Below, piece after piece: positions 9,547-17,996 of a stretch of 64,000 bases of DNA (the stretch's first letter is position 1; every line of letters begins with the position of its first letter). The DNA is from Onthomorpha sp937906975 (GTDB lineage: Bacteria; Bacteroidota; Bacteroidia; Bacteroidales; P3). A program made the position numbers and the translations under genes. The notes under the pieces were generated by a model that saw only the letters and a list, made by a program, of their open reading frames with translations, did no database searches and was not told the DNA's origin. The stretch spans positions 15,487 to 79,486 of the forward strand of contig JAZLDH010000002.1 in the NCBI GenBank assembly GCA_045614605.1, given 5' to 3'.

Positions 9547-9918
9547 ATGGTAAGACAGTATGAAACCGTTTTCATCGTAACTCCCGTTTTATCTGAAGAG
9601 CAGATAAAGGAAACGGTAAAAAAGTATCAGACTTTATTGACTGATAACGGTGCTGAAATAGTTTTCGAGCACAATTGGGGAATGAGAAAGTTAGCTTATC
9701 CTATCCAAAAGAAAACAACAGGATTCTACTACTTAATAGAATTCCGTGCAGAAGGAGAAGTAATAGCAAAATTAGAAACTGCATACAAGAGAGATGAAAG
9801 ATTACTTCGTTTCTTAACAGTTTCATTAGACAAACACGCTATTGCATACAATGAAAAGAAACGTGCAAACGGATTAAAGAGCCAACAAAAAGCACAAGAA
9901 GAAAAAGTAGCAGAATAA
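9547..9918 (+). CDS. rpsF: 30S ribosomal protein S6
   Basis: Small-subunit protein that binds 16S rRNA as a heterodimer with S18, encoded next. The 123 residues start YETVFIVTP and contain the characteristic WGMRKLAYPIQK and YYLIEF segments, with a Lys/Ala/Glu-rich tail. It is the first gene of the conserved S6-S18-L9 operon with its own consensus promoter; there is no ssb gene between S6 and S18, as is common in Bacteroidota. Confidence 0.97.
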   Translation: MVRQYETVFIVTPVLSEEQIKETVKKYQTLLTDNGAEIVFEHNWGMRKLAYPIQKKTTGFYYLIEFRAEGEVIAKLETAYKRDERLLRFLTVSLDKHAIAYNEKKRANGLKSQQKAQEEKVAE

Positions 9919-9937
9919 CCCTTAAAAAAGAATAGAG

Positions 9938-10204
9938 ATGGCAAACGAAACAGAAATAAAATATTTGACACCTATCGCAGTAGAAACACAAAGAAAAAAA
10001 TATTGTCGTTTCAAAAAAAGCGGAATTAAGTATATTGATTACAAAGATGCAGATTTCCTTTTGAAGTTTGTTAACGAACAAGGTAAAATATTACCAAGAC
10101 GTATCACAGGAACTTCAAATAAATATCAAAAGAAAGTATCACAAGCTGTAAAACGTGCAAGACATTTAGCGTTAATGCCATATGTTGCAGACTTATTAAA
10201 ATAA
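9938..10204 (+). CDS. rpsR: 30S ribosomal protein S18
   Basis: Partner of S6 in the 30S platform. The 88-residue protein contains the family core IDYKDADFLLKFVNEQGKI and the basic RRITGTSNKYQ and KRARHLALMPY segments. It begins 19 bp after rpsF and is followed 16 bp later by rplI. Confidence 0.97.
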   Translation: MANETEIKYLTPIAVETQRKKYCRFKKSGIKYIDYKDADFLLKFVNEQGKILPRRITGTSNKYQKKVSQAVKRARHLALMPYVADLLK

Positions 10205-10220
10205 AAAGGAGATTGAATCA

Positions 10221-10673
10221 ATGGAAATTATATTAAAACAAGACGTAAATAAGTTAGGGTATAAAGACGAGATAGTAAAAGTAAGAGACGGATACGCAAA
10301 CAACTATCTTATACCACAAGGATATGCAATGGTTGCAACACCTTCTAACAAAAAAATATTAGCTGAAAACCTTAAACAAAGAGCTTTTAAAGAAGCAAAA
10401 ATAAAACAAGATGCTGAAGCATTTGCTGAAACATTAAACAAAATAGAAGGTTTAAAAATTGCAGCTAAAGCAAGCGAAACAGGAAAGATATTTGGTTCTG
10501 TAAACACAATTCAAATAGCTGATGCAATAAAAGCGCAATTTGATGTTGAAGTTGATAGAAAGAAAATATCAATCGTAGGAGATGCAATTAAAGAAGTGGG
10601 AACTCACAAAGTTATTGTATCTGTTTACAAAGAAATAAAATCAGAAATTACATTTGAAGTTTACGCTGAGTAA
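10221..10673 (+). CDS. rplI: 50S ribosomal protein L9
   Basis: Large-subunit protein with two globular domains joined by a long helix. The 150 residues show the N-domain motif GYKDEIVKVRDGYANNYLIPQG (split across residues 18-39), the Lys/Ala-rich connecting helix (about 50-80) and the C-domain with GKIFGSVN. The start is preceded by AAGGAG 12 bp upstream, one of the few clear Shine-Dalgarno-like sites in this window. Last gene of the operon. Confidence 0.97.
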   Translation: MEIILKQDVNKLGYKDEIVKVRDGYANNYLIPQGYAMVATPSNKKILAENLKQRAFKEAKIKQDAEAFAETLNKIEGLKIAAKASETGKIFGSVNTIQIADAIKAQFDVEVDRKKISIVGDAIKEVGTHKVIVSVYKEIKSEITFEVYAE

Positions 10674-10689
10674 TCTTCTTTTGAAGAAA

Positions 10690-10732
10690 TAGCAAAGGAG
10701 TTCTCCTTTTTCAAAGGAGTTCTCCTTTTTTT
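10690..10732 (+). terminator. Tandem-hairpin terminator after rplI
   Basis: Two direct copies of AAAGGAGTTCTCCTTT, each self-complementary, the second followed by a T-run. The copies can also pair with each other to give a longer alternative structure. Confidence 0.85.
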
Positions 10733-10753
10733 CTTACCTAAAAGTTGAGTAAA

Positions 10754-11518
10754 ATGTTGTCGAAAGCAGAAGTTAAACGCGTAAGTCGTTATAAACAAAG
10801 TAAATTTCGCAATCAAGACGGATTATTTGTTGTAGAGGGCGAAAAAATGGTGGCAGAACTTTTAGAATCTGCATACGATATACAATCAATATATGCAACT
10901 GCTCAATGGATTCAAAAAAATAAGACAATAATTCAAACAAAGGGCGTTGCAAATAGGGTAGTAGAAATAGGCGAAGACGACTTAAATAAAATTTCTCTGC
11001 TTTCAACTCCAAACAATGTTTATTCTCTTGTAAAAATTCCACAAGAAAACTTTTCCAATCAAACAAAAGGCTTAACAATAGTATTAGATGGCATAAAAGA
11101 CCCAGGTAATTTAGGAACAATAATCCGATTAGCCGATTGGTTTGCCGTAGAACAAATAATTTGTTCCTTAGACTGCGTGGATTTATACAATCCAAAAACA
11201 GTTCAATCCACAATGGGTTCAATATTTAGAACGAAAACAAATTACACAGACTTAAAAACCTACTTTGAATCCTTACCTAAATCAACTCCAATCTATGGTT
11301 CCATAGTAGAAGGCGGAGAAAGCATATATGAAAAAAGCTTTCAAAAAGACTCAATCCTTGTAATAGGAAGCGAATCTCATGGAATAAGTCAAGAAATAAG
11401 AAAATACATAAATCATAACATAACAATCCCACGCTTTCGCACAGATAATAAACCCGAAAGCCTTAATGCTTCTATAGCAACAGCAATAATAATTTCAGAA
11501 ATATTAAAAACAAAATAA
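10754..11518 (+). CDS. TrmH/SpoU-family RNA 2'-O-methyltransferase
   Basis: SAM-dependent RNA ribose methyltransferase of the SPOUT fold, probably acting on 23S rRNA. The N-terminal substrate-binding domain (residues 1-95, with VVEGEKMVAELL) precedes the SpoU domain with motif 1 DGIKDPGNLGTIIRLADWF, motif 2 IVIGSESHGIS-like and motif 3 IPRFRTDNKPESLNASIATAI. The ATG at 10754 is chosen over an upstream TTG. The exact target nucleotide cannot be told; the RlmB type is most similar by eye. Hydrolase gene follows after 7 bp. Confidence 0.88.
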   Translation: MLSKAEVKRVSRYKQSKFRNQDGLFVVEGEKMVAELLESAYDIQSIYATAQWIQKNKTIIQTKGVANRVVEIGEDDLNKISLLSTPNNVYSLVKIPQENFSNQTKGLTIVLDGIKDPGNLGTIIRLADWFAVEQIICSLDCVDLYNPKTVQSTMGSIFRTKTNYTDLKTYFESLPKSTPIYGSIVEGGESIYEKSFQKDSILVIGSESHGISQEIRKYINHNITIPRFRTDNKPESLNASIATAIIISEILKTK

Positions 11519-11525
11519 GAAAATT

Positions 11526-12770
11526 ATGAAAAAACTAATCGTTTTAGCCTTTTTTGCTTTTTCAACAATAGTCTCAGCACAACAATCTAACTATTACGAA
11601 GGAAACTTAGAGTTTAAAGGACAAAAACTACCATTAACCTTAGAGGTAACAATAGATAAAGACACTATTGCTATGCTTGGCTCACCTGCACAAACAAAAG
11701 AACTTATTCCAGCAACAAAAATAGTTTTAAGAAACGACTCTTTAATGTTTTCAGTTAAACAATTAAAAGCTACATACAAAGGAAAAATCAATCAAACCAA
11801 AGACACAATTTACGGAACTTTTAAACAAATGTTTTTAGAGTTGCCATTGTGTTTGGTGAAAAAAGAAAAACCGGAAATAATTGTTAATCGTCCGCAAAAC
11901 CCACCTGCAAATCCATCTTATATTCAAGAAGAAATCTCATTCCGCACCGAAGGAGTAGATTACGAATTTAAAGGAACGCTAACCTATCCCTCAAAAGAAG
12001 GAAAATATCCTTTGATGATAATGATAAGTGGTTCAGGTTTGCAAAACAGAGATGAAGAAATAATGCTACACAAACCCTTTGCGGTTATAGCAGACTATAT
12101 GGCAAATAACGGAATAGCTGTTTTTCGCTATGACGATAGAGGATTTGGCTCAGAGAATGCGGCACTTTTCAATGCAACAACCTTTGATTATGCAATTGAT
12201 GTGGAGTCTGCTTTAAACGCAGTAAAGAATCACCCAAATATTGACACAGATAAAATTGGTCTTGTAGGACATAGCGAAGGAGGATTGATAGCTCCGATAG
12301 TTGCTTCAAGGAATAGTGATGTTGATTTCTTAATTCTATTGGCAGGACCGGGCGTAAACGGAATGGAAGTCTTGATAGAACAAAACAAAGCCATATATAA
12401 AGCAAGCAAAAATCCAGAAGAATTGGCAAAACAATTAGAAATGCTACAAAGTCGCAAATTTGAAGGAGCTGATCACCCTTGGATGAAGTGTTTTTTAGAT
12501 TTGGAACCAGCCGAATACTTGAAAAAAGTAAAACAACCTATACTTGTCTTAAACGGAACAAAGGATTTGCAAGTCTTATATAAACAAAACCTGCCTGCAA
12601 TCAAAAAGGCATTAAAAGAAGGTGGTAATAAATCATTTAAAATCCATAAATTAAAAGGCTTGAATCACTTGTTTCAAGAATGTAAAACAGGCTCTCCAAA
12701 CGAGTATTACCAGATTGAACAAACAATTAGTCCAAAGGTGTTGAAACTAATGAAAGACTTTGTAAAATAA
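11526..12770 (+). CDS. Secreted alpha/beta hydrolase (esterase-like)
   Basis: Exported serine hydrolase of unknown substrate. A Sec signal peptide (residues 1-18, ending SAQQ) is followed by a beta-rich N-terminal domain (about 20-125) and an alpha/beta hydrolase domain. The oxyanion region reads ISGSGLQNRD, the nucleophile elbow GHSEGG (Ser near residue 242), the acid lies in LNGTKDLQV and the histidine in GLNHLF. This layout is that of the esterase/acyl-CoA-hydrolase-like proteins common in Bacteroidota. It is probably co-transcribed with the methyltransferase, with no functional link evident. A 21-bp phased repeat array starts 3 bp after the stop. Confidence 0.85.
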   Translation: MKKLIVLAFFAFSTIVSAQQSNYYEGNLEFKGQKLPLTLEVTIDKDTIAMLGSPAQTKELIPATKIVLRNDSLMFSVKQLKATYKGKINQTKDTIYGTFKQMFLELPLCLVKKEKPEIIVNRPQNPPANPSYIQEEISFRTEGVDYEFKGTLTYPSKEGKYPLMIMISGSGLQNRDEEIMLHKPFAVIADYMANNGIAVFRYDDRGFGSENAALFNATTFDYAIDVESALNAVKNHPNIDTDKIGLVGHSEGGLIAPIVASRNSDVDFLILLAGPGVNGMEVLIEQNKAIYKASKNPEELAKQLEMLQSRKFEGADHPWMKCFLDLEPAEYLKKVKQPILVLNGTKDLQVLYKQNLPAIKKALKEGGNKSFKIHKLKGLNHLFQECKTGSPNEYYQIEQTISPKVLKLMKDFVK

Positions 12771-12772
12771 GT

Positions 12773-12840
12773 CAAAGAAAACGTAAATTTTTTCAAAGAA
12801 AACGTAAATTATTCCTAAGAGAAAATTTTTTTTCTCTTAG
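12773..12840. repeat. 21-bp phased C-WWW-G array B (4 units)
   Basis: CAAAG at 12773, CAAAG at 12794, CTAAG at 12815 and CTTAG at 12836, each exactly 21 bp apart. Three units are in the reverse orientation and the last is forward, yet the phase is unbroken. The array fills the whole gap between two convergent genes and its last unit overlaps the stop codon of the minus-strand gene. Confidence 0.8.
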
Positions 12841-13556
12841 AGATTTACGCCATAGCCAAAAAGAGCATAATCTCCAAGCAAAGGATCGTCTGGAAAATAG
12901 GCTTTTAGCCCTTCTGTTATTTGAATTGCAGAGAGCATATCGGCTTGTTTTCGATTTGTAAGCCCAAGTTGTTTTGAAATTCTAAACACATGAGTATCCA
13001 AAGGAATGATAAGGTCTTTTTCTTGTAAAATATTCCAAATGCCAAAGTCCACTTCGCTGTTTTTTCTTATCATCCAACGAAGAAAAAGACAAAGCCTTTT
13101 ACAAGCAGATTTTGTATTTTGAGGAATACCTTTTTGATTTGGGAAAATTTTTGTTAAAGCCTCCAAAACATTTAACGCATTTGGTTTGTCAAAAATCAAG
13201 GATTGAACTTTATCTTCTAAGGAAGGGAAATTTTCTTCAAAGTAAATAGTGTGCAAGGTTTCGCATAGTTGAAAAAAGTCTTTGTTTTTGTAAAATCTAT
13301 ATAGGCAATCCTCGCCCTTTTCAAAGAGGGCGTATTTTTTTTCTTTTATATAATTTGTAGGATTGTTGTTAAATTCTTGATGAATCTTGTTTAAGGTTTT
13401 TATTATTTGCACTCGCGAACCGTATGCAATCCAACTGCTTATGAAAGCCGATATTTCCACATCTGTTTTCTTTGAATAAAGATGTGGAAACTGAACAGGA
13501 TCGCTTTTTATAAAGTCTTTGTTGTGATATTGCTCGGCAAGTTTATTTAGATTCAT
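12837..13556 (-). CDS. TIGR02757 family protein
   Basis: Conserved Bacteroidota-type protein of unknown function (TIGR02757/DUF2400). The 239-residue sequence has the family signatures: a DPVQFPHLYSKKTDVEISAF start, the VDFGIWN motif, the IIPLDTHVFRISKQLGLT segment and the terminal DYALFGYGV. The helical pattern recalls helix-hairpin-helix DNA glycosylases, but that is only a resemblance. Its start overlaps the last codons of the upstream GH3/beta-lactamase gene by 14 bp, so the two are translationally coupled. Confidence 0.9.
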   Translation of the reverse strand: MNLNKLAEQYHNKDFIKSDPVQFPHLYSKKTDVEISAFISSWIAYGSRVQIIKTLNKIHQEFNNNPTNYIKEKKYALFEKGEDCLYRFYKNKDFFQLCETLHTIYFEENFPSLEDKVQSLIFDKPNALNVLEALTKIFPNQKGIPQNTKSACKRLCLFLRWMIRKNSEVDFGIWNILQEKDLIIPLDTHVFRISKQLGLTNRKQADMLSAIQITEGLKAYFPDDPLLGDYALFGYGVNL

Positions 13557-16449
13557 CTTTTAGTATTTCGTAAATCAAGTCGTGAATATCAGTTCTTATA
13601 TTTAGCTGAGCCAATTTATTGGTTTTTGCATCAGGGTACACTCTATTGGAAAGGAAGATAAGGATTGTTTCATTTTTTGGGTCAATCCATAAATATGTTC
13701 CTGTGAATCCGCTGTGTCCAAAACTGCTTTTGCTTGCATATTGCGAGGTGTGAGATGATTTTGAGTGTAAAAGAGGTTTGTCCCAGCCCAATCCTCTGCG
13801 GTTGTTGTGTTCTTTGAAGTGAGCAATCGCAAATAAATCTACTGTTTCTTTATTGATATATCTTTTTCCTTTGTATTCACCTTTGTTTAAAAGCATTTGG
13901 CAAATTGCAAACAAGTCTTCACTTGTAGAAAACAAGCCTGCGTGTCCTGCAACCCCACCAAGAAGGGCAGAAGTTTCGTCATGAACGTTTCCTCTTATTT
14001 GAGAATTTCTAAAATCCACAGCCTCTATTGTAGGAACTATGTTTTCAATGTTTTGACTCTGCTTTGGTCGGAAACAAGTGTGGGTTAAATTCATAGGTTT
14101 GTAGAAGTTTTCTTCAAGATATACATCAAGGGTTTGTCCAGACAATGCCTCAACAAGTTCTCCAAGTAGGATAAATCCTAAATCGCTATAAACGTATTTG
14201 TGTTTTGGGTTTAAAGGTGAATCACTTATTTGCTTAAATATATCTTCTCTGTATTTTTTGTGAATATAAAGCGAGTCGGTTAGTTGGAAATACTCATCTG
14301 TATTCTCTGTTTTCCAAGCAAAAAGAGTGCTGTCTTGTTCTGCTGTTTTTAGAGCGTGAATCCAAATTGGCAAATAAGCCTTCATTCTTCCGCAATGCGA
14401 TAGAGCTTCTTTTATTGTTATTTTTCTTTTATTGGTCTTTTTAAGCCAAGGAATATAATCCGATAATCTGTCATCGAGTGCGAATTTTTTTTCATCATAT
14501 AGCTTCATTACTGCAAGGGTTGTTGCCATTACCTTTGTCAATGAGGCTACATCGTAAATAGAGCTATCGTTTATTGCAATTTTATTGTCGTATGTTTGAT
14601 AACCTGCGTTCTTTTGGTAGATGATTTCGCCTTTTTGTGCAATCAACACTTGTGCTCCGGGGTAGGCTTCTTTGACAATGCCTAAATTTATCAAAGAGTC
14701 TATTTTGCTAAATCTTGAAGGAGCTTGTTTTGGTAGCTCTATTGCAAAATCAGGACTTGCTTTGTAGGTTTGAGACCCATCAACAGGAAGTGTAGCTGTG
14801 AATTTGTGAGGTGTAAATATGCTTTTTGCTGCTGCAACTTGTAGTTGTGGTGTGTTTTGATAAGCAATTATTAAGGCGTTGTAATCACATATTGTGTCAA
14901 TGCTTTCTAAAACATAAGGATTTGCAAAAAGGACTAAAATATTCTTTGCTTTTGTTTCTTGAATAGCGTAAAGAGTTGTAAGACTTTGAGAGGATATTCC
15001 GTAATTGTTTGATTTTTTAGAATTAACTCCGCCACTTGCTGCAACGATTACGGTTTTTGTTGAGTCAATCTCACACATTATTTTTTCATAGTCTTCTTCT
15101 TTTGTTTTTTTGTTAATGCAATAGTTTTTTATTTTTTTATGTTTCTTTGCTTGTTTTATGAAATCGCTGTAGTCGTTTTCGTCTAAACTTACGAAAATAA
15201 CTTCATTTGTGTCTTTTTCTTCAAGTGGAAGTATGTTTGCGTTGTTTTCTAATAGAGTTAGCACCTTTGGAGCAATGCTATCACATAAATTGCCAATTTC
15301 TTCTTTTTGCTTTTTGCTCAAAGGCTTTGGCTCTTGTGTTGGTTTCATTACTCCGAGTTTGTATTTCCATTCTAAAACTTTTCTACACTTTTCCTTTATT
15401 AATTCTTTGCTTAATTCTCCGTTTTCTATTGCAGTAAGAATGGCATTCATTGCAGAATCTGTGTTGTTAGGCATAAGAAGGACATCTACTCCTGCCTTTA
15501 GAGCTAAAACTTGTGCTTGTCCGTCAGGATAATCGTTTGTTAGCCCTTTCATATTCATCGCATCGGTGAAAATAAGACCGTCAAATTTTAATTCATCTAC
15601 TAAATATCCTTGAATTATATCTGGATTTATGGAAGCGGGATAGGTGTAATTCTTGTTTAAAGCAGGGACATTTAAGTGTGCAATCATTGCTCCCCAAACG
15701 CCTTTTTCGATATTGTATTTAAAAGGTATTAAATCTACTGTGTCAATGAAGTCTTTGCTGTGATTTATTGTAGGAAGGTTTAGGTGAGAGTCAAGGTCGG
15801 TGTCGCCGTGTCCGGGGAAGTGTTTTATAACTGCCATTACGTTATTGTCTTGTAAGCCTTTGATGTATTGTTCTGAAAGAAGGGAAACTTTCCACTTGTT
15901 TTGACCAAATGAACGTGTGTTGATGACAGGATTTGCTGGGTTAAGATTTATGTCAATATCGGGTGCAAAATTGATATGTATGCCAAGGGTTTTGCATTGC
16001 TTGCCTATGATGTCGGCTTTCTTATACACCAAATAATAATCGTTAGAATCCAATGCTCCTAATGCCATAGCTCTTGGAAAAGGATCTAAGTCTGTAAAAC
16101 GCATTGAAAGACTCCATTCGGCATCTATTGAAACAAGTAAAGGAATCTTGCAAACAGAGTTGTATTTGTTTATAAGTTTTGGCAAATTGTCGCTTTTTCC
16201 TTTGAAAAAACAAACACCTCCTACTTTGTTTGAGTCAATATCTTTTAGGATTTTTTCACAATATTTTTTGTTTACATCGGTGTCTGCTCCTATCATTATG
16301 AGTTGTCCAACCATTTCTTTGATAGTCATTTGGGAAAGCAGTTTTTCTATTTCTTTTTCTGTTTTTTTCTTTTCTTTATCTACTTTCTGGCCAAATGTAA
16401 TTGAGGGAATAAAAATGCAAATAAGTAATGCAATGATGAATTGTTTCAT
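13543..16449 (-). CDS. Fusion of GH3 beta-N-acetylglucosaminidase-like domain and class C beta-lactamase-like serine hydrolase
   Basis: Two-domain secreted or periplasmic enzyme, likely acting on peptidoglycan or amino-sugar glycans. After a signal peptide (residues 1-20) comes a NagZ-like GH3 domain with the KHFPGHGDTDLDSH acid-base loop near residue 210 and the nucleophile segment FTDAMNMKG. A GH3 C-domain follows (about 385-580), then a PF00144 serine hydrolase with the SLTK nucleophile motif near residue 638 and a YSDLG-type Tyr motif. The HSG-like segment FGHSGFTG lies near the end. The upstream TTG at 16458 is rejected for the ATG at 16449, which has a TATCTTTG promoter 23 bp upstream. 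GH3-plus-beta-lactamase proteins are known in Bacteroidota; the substrate is not established here. Confidence 0.9.
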   Translation of the reverse strand: MKQFIIALLICIFIPSITFGQKVDKEKKKTEKEIEKLLSQMTIKEMVGQLIMIGADTDVNKKYCEKILKDIDSNKVGGVCFFKGKSDNLPKLINKYNSVCKIPLLVSIDAEWSLSMRFTDLDPFPRAMALGALDSNDYYLVYKKADIIGKQCKTLGIHINFAPDIDINLNPANPVINTRSFGQNKWKVSLLSEQYIKGLQDNNVMAVIKHFPGHGDTDLDSHLNLPTINHSKDFIDTVDLIPFKYNIEKGVWGAMIAHLNVPALNKNYTYPASINPDIIQGYLVDELKFDGLIFTDAMNMKGLTNDYPDGQAQVLALKAGVDVLLMPNNTDSAMNAILTAIENGELSKELIKEKCRKVLEWKYKLGVMKPTQEPKPLSKKQKEEIGNLCDSIAPKVLTLLENNANILPLEEKDTNEVIFVSLDENDYSDFIKQAKKHKKIKNYCINKKTKEEDYEKIMCEIDSTKTVIVAASGGVNSKKSNNYGISSQSLTTLYAIQETKAKNILVLFANPYVLESIDTICDYNALIIAYQNTPQLQVAAAKSIFTPHKFTATLPVDGSQTYKASPDFAIELPKQAPSRFSKIDSLINLGIVKEAYPGAQVLIAQKGEIIYQKNAGYQTYDNKIAINDSSIYDVASLTKVMATTLAVMKLYDEKKFALDDRLSDYIPWLKKTNKRKITIKEALSHCGRMKAYLPIWIHALKTAEQDSTLFAWKTENTDEYFQLTDSLYIHKKYREDIFKQISDSPLNPKHKYVYSDLGFILLGELVEALSGQTLDVYLEENFYKPMNLTHTCFRPKQSQNIENIVPTIEAVDFRNSQIRGNVHDETSALLGGVAGHAGLFSTSEDLFAICQMLLNKGEYKGKRYINKETVDLFAIAHFKEHNNRRGLGWDKPLLHSKSSHTSQYASKSSFGHSGFTGTYLWIDPKNETILIFLSNRVYPDAKTNKLAQLNIRTDIHDLIYEILKDESK

Positions 16450-16472
16450 ATAATACAACGTTTTTTGTGGTG

Positions 16473-16480
16473 CAAAGATA
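16473..16480 (-). promoter_or_regulatory. -7 box (TATCTTTG) of the GH3/beta-lactamase gene
   Basis: Minus-strand TAnnTTTG match upstream of the ATG at 16449. It is back to back with the pepA promoter 20 bp away. Confidence 0.65.
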
Positions 16481-16500
16481 GTTATTTTACTTTTATTTTG

Positions 16501-16508
16501 TATTTTTG
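16501..16508 (+). promoter_or_regulatory. -7 box (TATTTTTG) of the pepA operon
   Basis: Plus-strand TAnnTTTG match. It is only 10 bp before the first ATG (16519) and 28 bp before the preferred ATG (16537). Confidence 0.55.
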
Positions 16509-16536
16509 TACGATTAAAATGAATAATTGTGGAATT

Positions 16537-17985
16537 ATGATAAGTATTGAAAGGCTTATAACGATAAAACCAGAAGTTTCAAAACTCTTTGTTTTTGTTA
16601 AACAAGAAAATGAGTTGATTTCTTCTCAGCTTGTTGAACATGATATTTTGAACTTTGTAAATCAACAAATACAAGAAAACGATAAAGATTTTTTTGCTTT
16701 TAATCAGTTGTCGCAATGGCTGTGTGTGGCTGTTATTAAGAAGAAAGACGACTTGAATAAGCAGGTTGAGGATTTTAGAAAGTTGGGTGCGAAAATTTTG
16801 GACTTCTGTGATAAGGAGTATATAAAGGATTTGCAATTTGTTAGCGATGTTCAAAAGGAATATGCAATAGGTTTTCTTGAAGGAATGTTGCTTGCAAGTT
16901 ACACTTTTGATAATTATAAAACCGATGCGAAGCAAACAATTCACCCTTTTGATAATTTGTTTGTGATAAATCCTTATGTTGAAAATAATGACATTGAACA
17001 AAGTATTGTTGTTGCAAGAGCGGTTGAAAAATACAGAGATTTGGTAAATGAGCCTTATTGTAGTTTGAACGCAGAGGGCTTAGCAACTGCTTTTGTAAAT
17101 ATGTCGCGTGAGGCTGGCATAGATGTGGAGGTTTGGCACAAGGATAAAATCGAGGAAGAAAAGATGGGTGGACTTCTTGCTGTGAATCAAGGTAGTGTGG
17201 ACCCTCCAACTTTTACTATTATGCGTTATCGTCCTGAGGGGGCAAATGAATCTCCTTTGGTATTTGTAGGAAAGGGCTTGGTTTACGATACAGGTGGATT
17301 GAACTTAAAGCCTGGTGATTACATGAACGATATGAAAGAGGATATGGCTGGTGCTGCAATGATGGCATGTGCTATTTATGCTATTGCTTCTTTGGGATTG
17401 CCAATTCATGTTGTGGGAGTTTTCCCTTCAACTGATAATCGTCCTGGTTTTAACGCATACGCAAGTGGTGATATAATAAATATGTATGACGGAACTAATG
17501 TTGAGGTTGTTAATACCGATGCAGAGGGAAGACTAATCTTGGCAGATGCTCTTTCTTATGCTAAGAAACTTTCTCCATTTCTTGTTGTAGATGCAGCAAC
17601 TCTTACAGGTGCAGCAGCAAGAGCGATTGGCCCATACGGAATTGCAGCCGTGGAGCAAGATGCTAAGGAATATATGGAATTGTTGAAAGCCTCAGGAGAA
17701 AAAACATACGAGAGAATTGCTCAGTTTCCGTTTTGGAGCGAATATGATGAGTTGATAAAATCAGATATTGCAGATATTAAAAACTGTGGTCCGGGAGAGG
17801 CTGGCATGATCACGGCTGGAAAATTCTTAGCTCACTTTACAGATTATCCTTACATACATTTAGATATAGCAGGTGTTGCAATGTCTGATAGGAAAAGGGA
17901 TTATATTTTAAAAGGTGCGAGCGGCTATGGTTTAAGGCTAATGGTGGAATTTGTAAAAAGTCTTATTGAGAAAAGTAAATTATAA
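16537..17985 (+). CDS. pepA: M17 leucyl aminopeptidase
   Basis: Cytosolic hexameric metallo-aminopeptidase removing N-terminal residues from peptides. The catalytic C-domain has the metal-binding segments FVGKGLVYDTGGLNLKP and DMKEDMAGAAMM and the signature NTDAEGRLILADAL, giving all the usual Lys, Asp, Glu and Arg residues. The open frame extends to 16441, but that lies upstream of the promoter. ATG 16519 would be nearly leaderless, so ATG 16537 (MISIERL) is preferred; the choice is uncertain. The pdxA gene follows after 11 bp. Confidence 0.93.
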   Translation: MISIERLITIKPEVSKLFVFVKQENELISSQLVEHDILNFVNQQIQENDKDFFAFNQLSQWLCVAVIKKKDDLNKQVEDFRKLGAKILDFCDKEYIKDLQFVSDVQKEYAIGFLEGMLLASYTFDNYKTDAKQTIHPFDNLFVINPYVENNDIEQSIVVARAVEKYRDLVNEPYCSLNAEGLATAFVNMSREAGIDVEVWHKDKIEEEKMGGLLAVNQGSVDPPTFTIMRYRPEGANESPLVFVGKGLVYDTGGLNLKPGDYMNDMKEDMAGAAMMACAIYAIASLGLPIHVVGVFPSTDNRPGFNAYASGDIINMYDGTNVEVVNTDAEGRLILADALSYAKKLSPFLVVDAATLTGAAARAIGPYGIAAVEQDAKEYMELLKASGEKTYERIAQFPFWSEYDELIKSDIADIKNCGPGEAGMITAGKFLAHFTDYPYIHLDIAGVAMSDRKRDYILKGASGYGLRLMVEFVKSLIEKSKL

Positions 17986-17996
17986 TTTGAAAAAAA

